Shown here piece after piece: positions 6,590-6,744 of a stretch of 6,744 bases of DNA (position 1 is the first letter of the stretch; every line of letters starts with the position of its first letter). This DNA comes from JAQGMO01 sp050954505. Lineage in GTDB: Bacteria > Pseudomonadota > Gammaproteobacteria > Burkholderiales > Burkholderiaceae_D. The position numbers were made by a program, and so were the translations under genes. The notes beneath the pieces were generated by a model that worked only from the letters and a program-made list of their open reading frames with translations, was not told the origin of the DNA and ran no database searches. The stretch lies in the NCBI GenBank assembly GCA_050954505.1, contig JBPBPY010000524.1, positions 1 through 6,744 on the forward strand, in the 5' to 3' direction.

Positions 6590-6628
6590 AAACCGGTCAA
6601 CGAAAGTTGACCGGTTTTTTTATTTTGG
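6579..6628. terminator. Perfect 23-bp rho-independent terminator after tRNA-Leu
   Basis: Positions 6579-6601 and 6606-6628 are perfect reverse complements around a GAAA tetraloop closed by C-G, a GNRA-type loop. The GC-rich core ACCGGTCAAC/GTTGACCGGT is followed by T7-A-T4, giving a strong intrinsic terminator for the tRNA transcript. The A-rich arm makes the palindrome usable in both directions. The left arm includes the terminal CCA bases of the tRNA, so the 3' end is paired in the primary transcript until it is processed. Confidence 0.92.
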
Positions 6629-6637
6629 CGCTCACGA

Positions 6638-6659
6638 ACAGAGCGCCTGCGCGCTCTGT
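6638..6659. repeat. 9-bp hairpin in tRNA-Leu downstream tail
   Basis: ACAGAGCGC (6638-6646) and GCGCTCTGT (6651-6659) are perfect complements around a CTGC loop. There is no T-run after it, so it is not a terminator. It lies just past the tRNA terminator and just before the antisense T-arm segment. Confidence 0.7.
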
Positions 6660-6660
6660 G

Positions 6661-6673
6661 GGAGGGACTCGAA
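6661..6673 (-). repeat. Inverted copy of the tRNA-Leu T-arm (13 nt)
   Basis: GGAGGGACTCGAA is the exact reverse complement of 6559-6571, which covers the T-loop and the 3' T-stem strand plus the first acceptor base of the tRNA. It sits inside the 155-bp unit between the two direct copies of the tRNA 3' end. If transcribed on the plus strand it could base-pair with that part of the tRNA. Confidence 0.75.
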
Positions 6674-6674
6674 A

Positions 6675-6723
6675 GGTTTGGCCTGCAGGGCAAACCGGGG
6701 TCGCGGTACGTGACCGAGCGACC
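6675..6723. repeat. Two adjacent hairpins before the second tRNA-tail copy
   Basis: GGTTTG (6675-6680) pairs with CAAACC (6691-6696), with two more inner pairs around TGCA after one mismatch. Then GGTCGC (6699-6704) pairs with GCGACC (6718-6723), with inner GGT/ACC around ACGTG and a two-base bulge. GGAGG (6661-6665) could also pair with CCTCC (6722-6726) to enclose both arms. No ORF is supported here. Confidence 0.6.
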
Positions 6724-6744
6724 TCCGTGGGCACCAAAATAAAA
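6722..6744 (+). repeat. Direct repeat copy 2: duplicated tRNA-Leu 3' end at window edge
   Basis: This is an exact 23-base copy of 6567-6589, including the acceptor 3' strand, discriminator, CCA and the AAAATAAAA flank. It is not a functional tRNA: the anticodon and D-arms are absent upstream, and the preceding sequence instead forms hairpins. The copy runs off the window end, so its full extent is unknown. Confidence 0.88.

Noticed and set aside
6025..6693. Minus-strand reading frame containing EGLEPPHLAAHGPEPCASTN
   Set aside because: It is a translation of the reverse complement of tRNA-Leu and of the transpeptidase 3' end. This kind of tRNA-derived spurious protein is frequent in databases.
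6582..6744. Prophage or genomic island integrated at tRNA-Leu
   Set aside because: The repeated tRNA end fits an attachment site, but no integrase, excisionase or phage gene lies in the window, so it is reported only as a repeat.

Overview
The window reads as ordinary chromosome of a betaproteobacterium, most likely Burkholderiales and perhaps Oxalobacteraceae. This rests on the high-GC coding sequence, the long-insert MHS transporter, the tetratricopeptide/L,D-transpeptidase pair with Cds6-type C-terminal domains, and the tRNA-Leu(CAG) sequence. The genus cannot be fixed from sequence alone.

Layout, left to right. Positions 1-283 hold no gene I can support; they contain a rho-independent terminator (162-201, minus strand) for the next gene. 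Positions 284-1945 (minus) encode an MHS-family major facilitator transporter with an unusually large periplasmic loop. A 265-bp divergent intergenic region follows, with AAACTTAC-type repeats. On the plus strand, 2211-2513 encodes a Dabb-fold protein and 2513-3013 a PaaI-type hotdog thioesterase, with stop and start codons overlapping. After about 100 bp comes a second two-gene operon. Positions 3117-4808 encode an exported protein with TPRs, an Ala/Pro linker, a hendecad coiled coil and a Cds6/NTF2-like domain. Positions 4805-6307 encode a secreted L,D-transpeptidase ending in a related domain. The right end carries a strong sigma70 promoter (6419-6447), tRNA-Leu(CAG) (6497-6581), a perfect terminator hairpin, and a structured tail ending in a second copy of the tRNA 3' end.

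How the genes fit together. The transporter probably imports a small organic acid, zwitterion or similar metabolite with protons. The Dabb/thioesterase pair looks like a small acyl-CoA housekeeping operon. The TPR protein and transpeptidase are probably partners at the peptidoglycan: both have export signals, N-terminal helical repeats and the same kind of C-terminal domain, and their genes are translationally coupled.

The least ordinary part is the last 180 bases. The tRNA 3' end and its downstream flank recur 155 bp later, with a 13-nt antisense copy of the T-arm and several hairpins in between. This resembles the tRNA-tail repeats known at E. coli tyrT, or a vestigial attachment site. The window ends inside the second copy, so the two explanations cannot be separated here.
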